6,033 nt of DNA from NCBI GenBank assembly GCA_944392285.1, contig CALXWF010000024.1:1-6033 (forward strand), in the 5' to 3' direction. The notes beneath the pieces were generated by a model. That model ran no database searches, had not been told where the DNA came from, and saw nothing but the letters and a program-made list of their open reading frames with translations. Shown one piece after another: positions 5,606 to 6,033 of this stretch. Position 1 is the stretch's first letter. Each line of letters starts with the position of its first letter. The DNA comes from an uncultured Alphaproteobacteria bacterium. Its GTDB lineage: Bacteria > Pseudomonadota > Alphaproteobacteria > RF32 > CAG-239. The translations under genes and the position numbers were made by a program.

Positions 5606-5628
5606 CCTTTCCCCGTCAAGGGGAAAGG
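5606..5628. repeat. Perfect palindrome at the left end of the repeat cluster
   Basis: A 9-base arm CCTTTCCCC (5606-5614) and its exact reverse complement GGGGAAAGG (5620-5628) flank the loop GTCAA. No T-run follows on either strand, so it is not a terminator. It is the most intact unit of the cluster. Confidence 0.8.
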
Positions 5629-5642
5629 GGAGGCGGAAGGTG

Positions 5643-5683
5643 CGCCTTCGGGAGAGGGCAAGGTGGAGGGGTGCCATCGAGGG
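5643..5683. repeat. Direct repeat, copy 1 (41 bases)
   Basis: It begins CGCCTTCGGGAGAGGG and ends CCATCGAGGG. It matches copy 2 at 39 of 41 positions; the differences are C/T at base 17 and C/T at base 36 of the repeat. Copy starts are exactly 120 bases apart. Confidence 0.9.
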
Positions 5684-5762
5684 AAAAGGAGAAGGTGAAA
5701 GGTGCGTCGTCAAGGGAAAAGAATGTGGGGCATTAAGGGGAAATGGGCAGGTAGGTGGTGGA

Positions 5763-5803
5763 CGCCTTCGGGAGAGGGTAAGGTGGAGGGGTGCCATTGA
5801 GGG
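5763..5803. repeat. Direct repeat, copy 2 (41 bases)
   Basis: It begins CGCCTTCGGGAGAGGG and ends CCATTGAGGG, with 39 of 41 positions shared with copy 1. A further CAGGG-type motif sits at the same offset (67 bases) in both units, which suggests the duplicated unit was longer and has decayed outside the 41 bases. Confidence 0.9.
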
Positions 5804-5871
5804 GAAGGATAGAGGGAAGAGGGTGGAGGTTCAGGGAAAAAAGGAGCGAGAAAAGGAGAAAATGAGGAAAA

Positions 5872-6033
5872 TTAAAATAATTTCAACACACTCTGTGCGG
5901 TCTGAGAGGCCAGAGAAAGTGAATTAATCGCCAATTGCTGACTGGTTTGTAAAGCAAGCATATTGGCTGATTCTTCGTTCATATCGGCAAGGGTGAGTTT
6001 ATCTGCCCCTTCTTCCAAGACATTAATCAGATT
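5872..6033 (-). CDS. Flagellin, C-terminal end (partial, start outside window)
   Basis: The last 53 codons of a minus-strand gene are present, ending at TAA (complement of 5872-5874) and cut by the window edge. The translation begins NLINVLEEGADKLTLADMNE, continues through ESANMLALQTSQQLAINSLS, and ends LASQTAQSVLKLF. This is the conserved C-terminal D0 region of flagellin: A-D-x-N-E-E-x-A-x-x-L-A-L-Q-T-x-Q-Q-L, then S-L-S-L-A-S-Q, ending in an L-x-L-F type terminus. The helix packs against the N-terminal helix in the inner tube of the filament. Flagellin is exported through the flagellar type III system and built into the filament outside the cell. The form is closest to alphaproteobacterial flagellins (variously fliC, flaA or fljK), so no symbol is given. 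It is convergent with rplQ; no clear intrinsic terminator follows its stop, only pyrimidine-rich sequence. Confidence 0.92.
   Translation of the reverse strand, partial: NLINVLEEGADKLTLADMNEESANMLALQTSQQLAINSLSLASQTAQSVLKLF

Larger units (their letters stand above)
5585..5871. repeat. Gene-free, purine-rich degenerate repeat cluster between rplQ and flagellin
   Basis: This fills most of the 367-base gap between the two convergent genes. The plus strand from about 5620 to 5870 is nearly all G and A with few C's. A perfect palindrome, CCTTTCCCC/GGGGAAAGG with loop GTCAA (5606-5628), opens it. Then come a small GAAGG/CCTTC inverted repeat (5636-5649) and degenerate copies of the palindrome's right half, of the form TCAAGGGGAAAGG, near 5616, 5676, 5710, 5732, 5795 and 5831. 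Open frames through it are low-complexity and look like chance. The make-up resembles the small palindromic intergenic repeats of many proteobacteria (REP or MITE-like); the specific family is not identified. Confidence 0.7.

Noticed and set aside
5606..5628. Palindrome as an intrinsic terminator for rplQ or flagellin
   Set aside because: Neither strand has a T-run after the stem, and rplQ already has a much better terminator at 5524-5553.
5597..5797. Open minus-strand frame of 66 codons in the repeat cluster
   Set aside because: It is a proline, leucine and serine repeat produced by the C-rich complement of the G-runs, with no recognisable domain.
5643..5803. CRISPR array
   Set aside because: There are only two 41-base copies, the 79 bases between them contain decayed pieces of the same repeat and not unique spacer sequence, and no cas genes are in view.
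5640..5927. Open plus-strand frame of 95 codons in the repeat cluster
   Set aside because: It is low-complexity, made mostly of Arg, Gly, Glu and Lys from purine repeats. It has no convincing ribosome site context and runs into the flagellin gene on the other strand.

Overview
The window is a stretch of bacterial core genome: the end of the spc ribosomal-protein cluster, the alpha cluster, and the tail of a flagellin gene facing them. Gene content and protein sequences point to an alphaproteobacterium. RpoA begins MIQKNWQELIKP, S4 (rpsD) is missing between S11 and RpoA, infA and rpmJ are missing between adk and rpsM, and the flagellin C-terminus resembles alphaproteobacterial flagellins. Base composition leans to AT and codons such as TTT, TTG and ATT are frequent, so this is not a GC-rich rhizobial or Rhodobacter type. 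An animal-gut or otherwise AT-leaning lineage is possible, but that is only a guess.

Layout on the plus strand: the rpmD (L30) 3' end; a structured 75-base spacer; rplO (L15); a strong intrinsic terminator; secY and adk (1 base apart); an AT-rich hairpin and a perfect-hexamer sigma70-type promoter; rpsM (S13, TTG start), rpsK (S11) and rpoA (RNA polymerase alpha, GTG start); a strong terminator; a leader of about 210 bases with its own candidate promoter and a small terminator-like hairpin; rplQ (L17); and a strong terminator. Next comes a 367-base gene-free stretch with a purine-rich, degenerate G-run repeat cluster, including two 41-base copies spaced 120 bases apart. The last 162 bases are the C-terminal end of a flagellin gene on the minus strand, convergent with the ribosomal genes.

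The proteins jointly serve gene expression and export. L15, L17 and L30 belong to the 50S subunit, S11 and S13 to the 30S subunit, alpha nucleates RNA polymerase assembly, SecY is the translocon pore, and Adk balances adenine nucleotides. Gene order is the conserved one. What differs from the textbook arrangement is the punctuation: terminators and promoters appear to divide the row into rpmD-rplO, secY-adk, rpsM-rpsK-rpoA and rplQ.

I found no new enzymatic or defence system. The points most worth a second look are the RNA structures in the spacers (rpmD/rplO, rpsK/rpoA, rplQ leader), the non-ATG starts of rpsM and rpoA, the repeat cluster, and the flagellin end, which is easy to miss because it is cut by the window edge.
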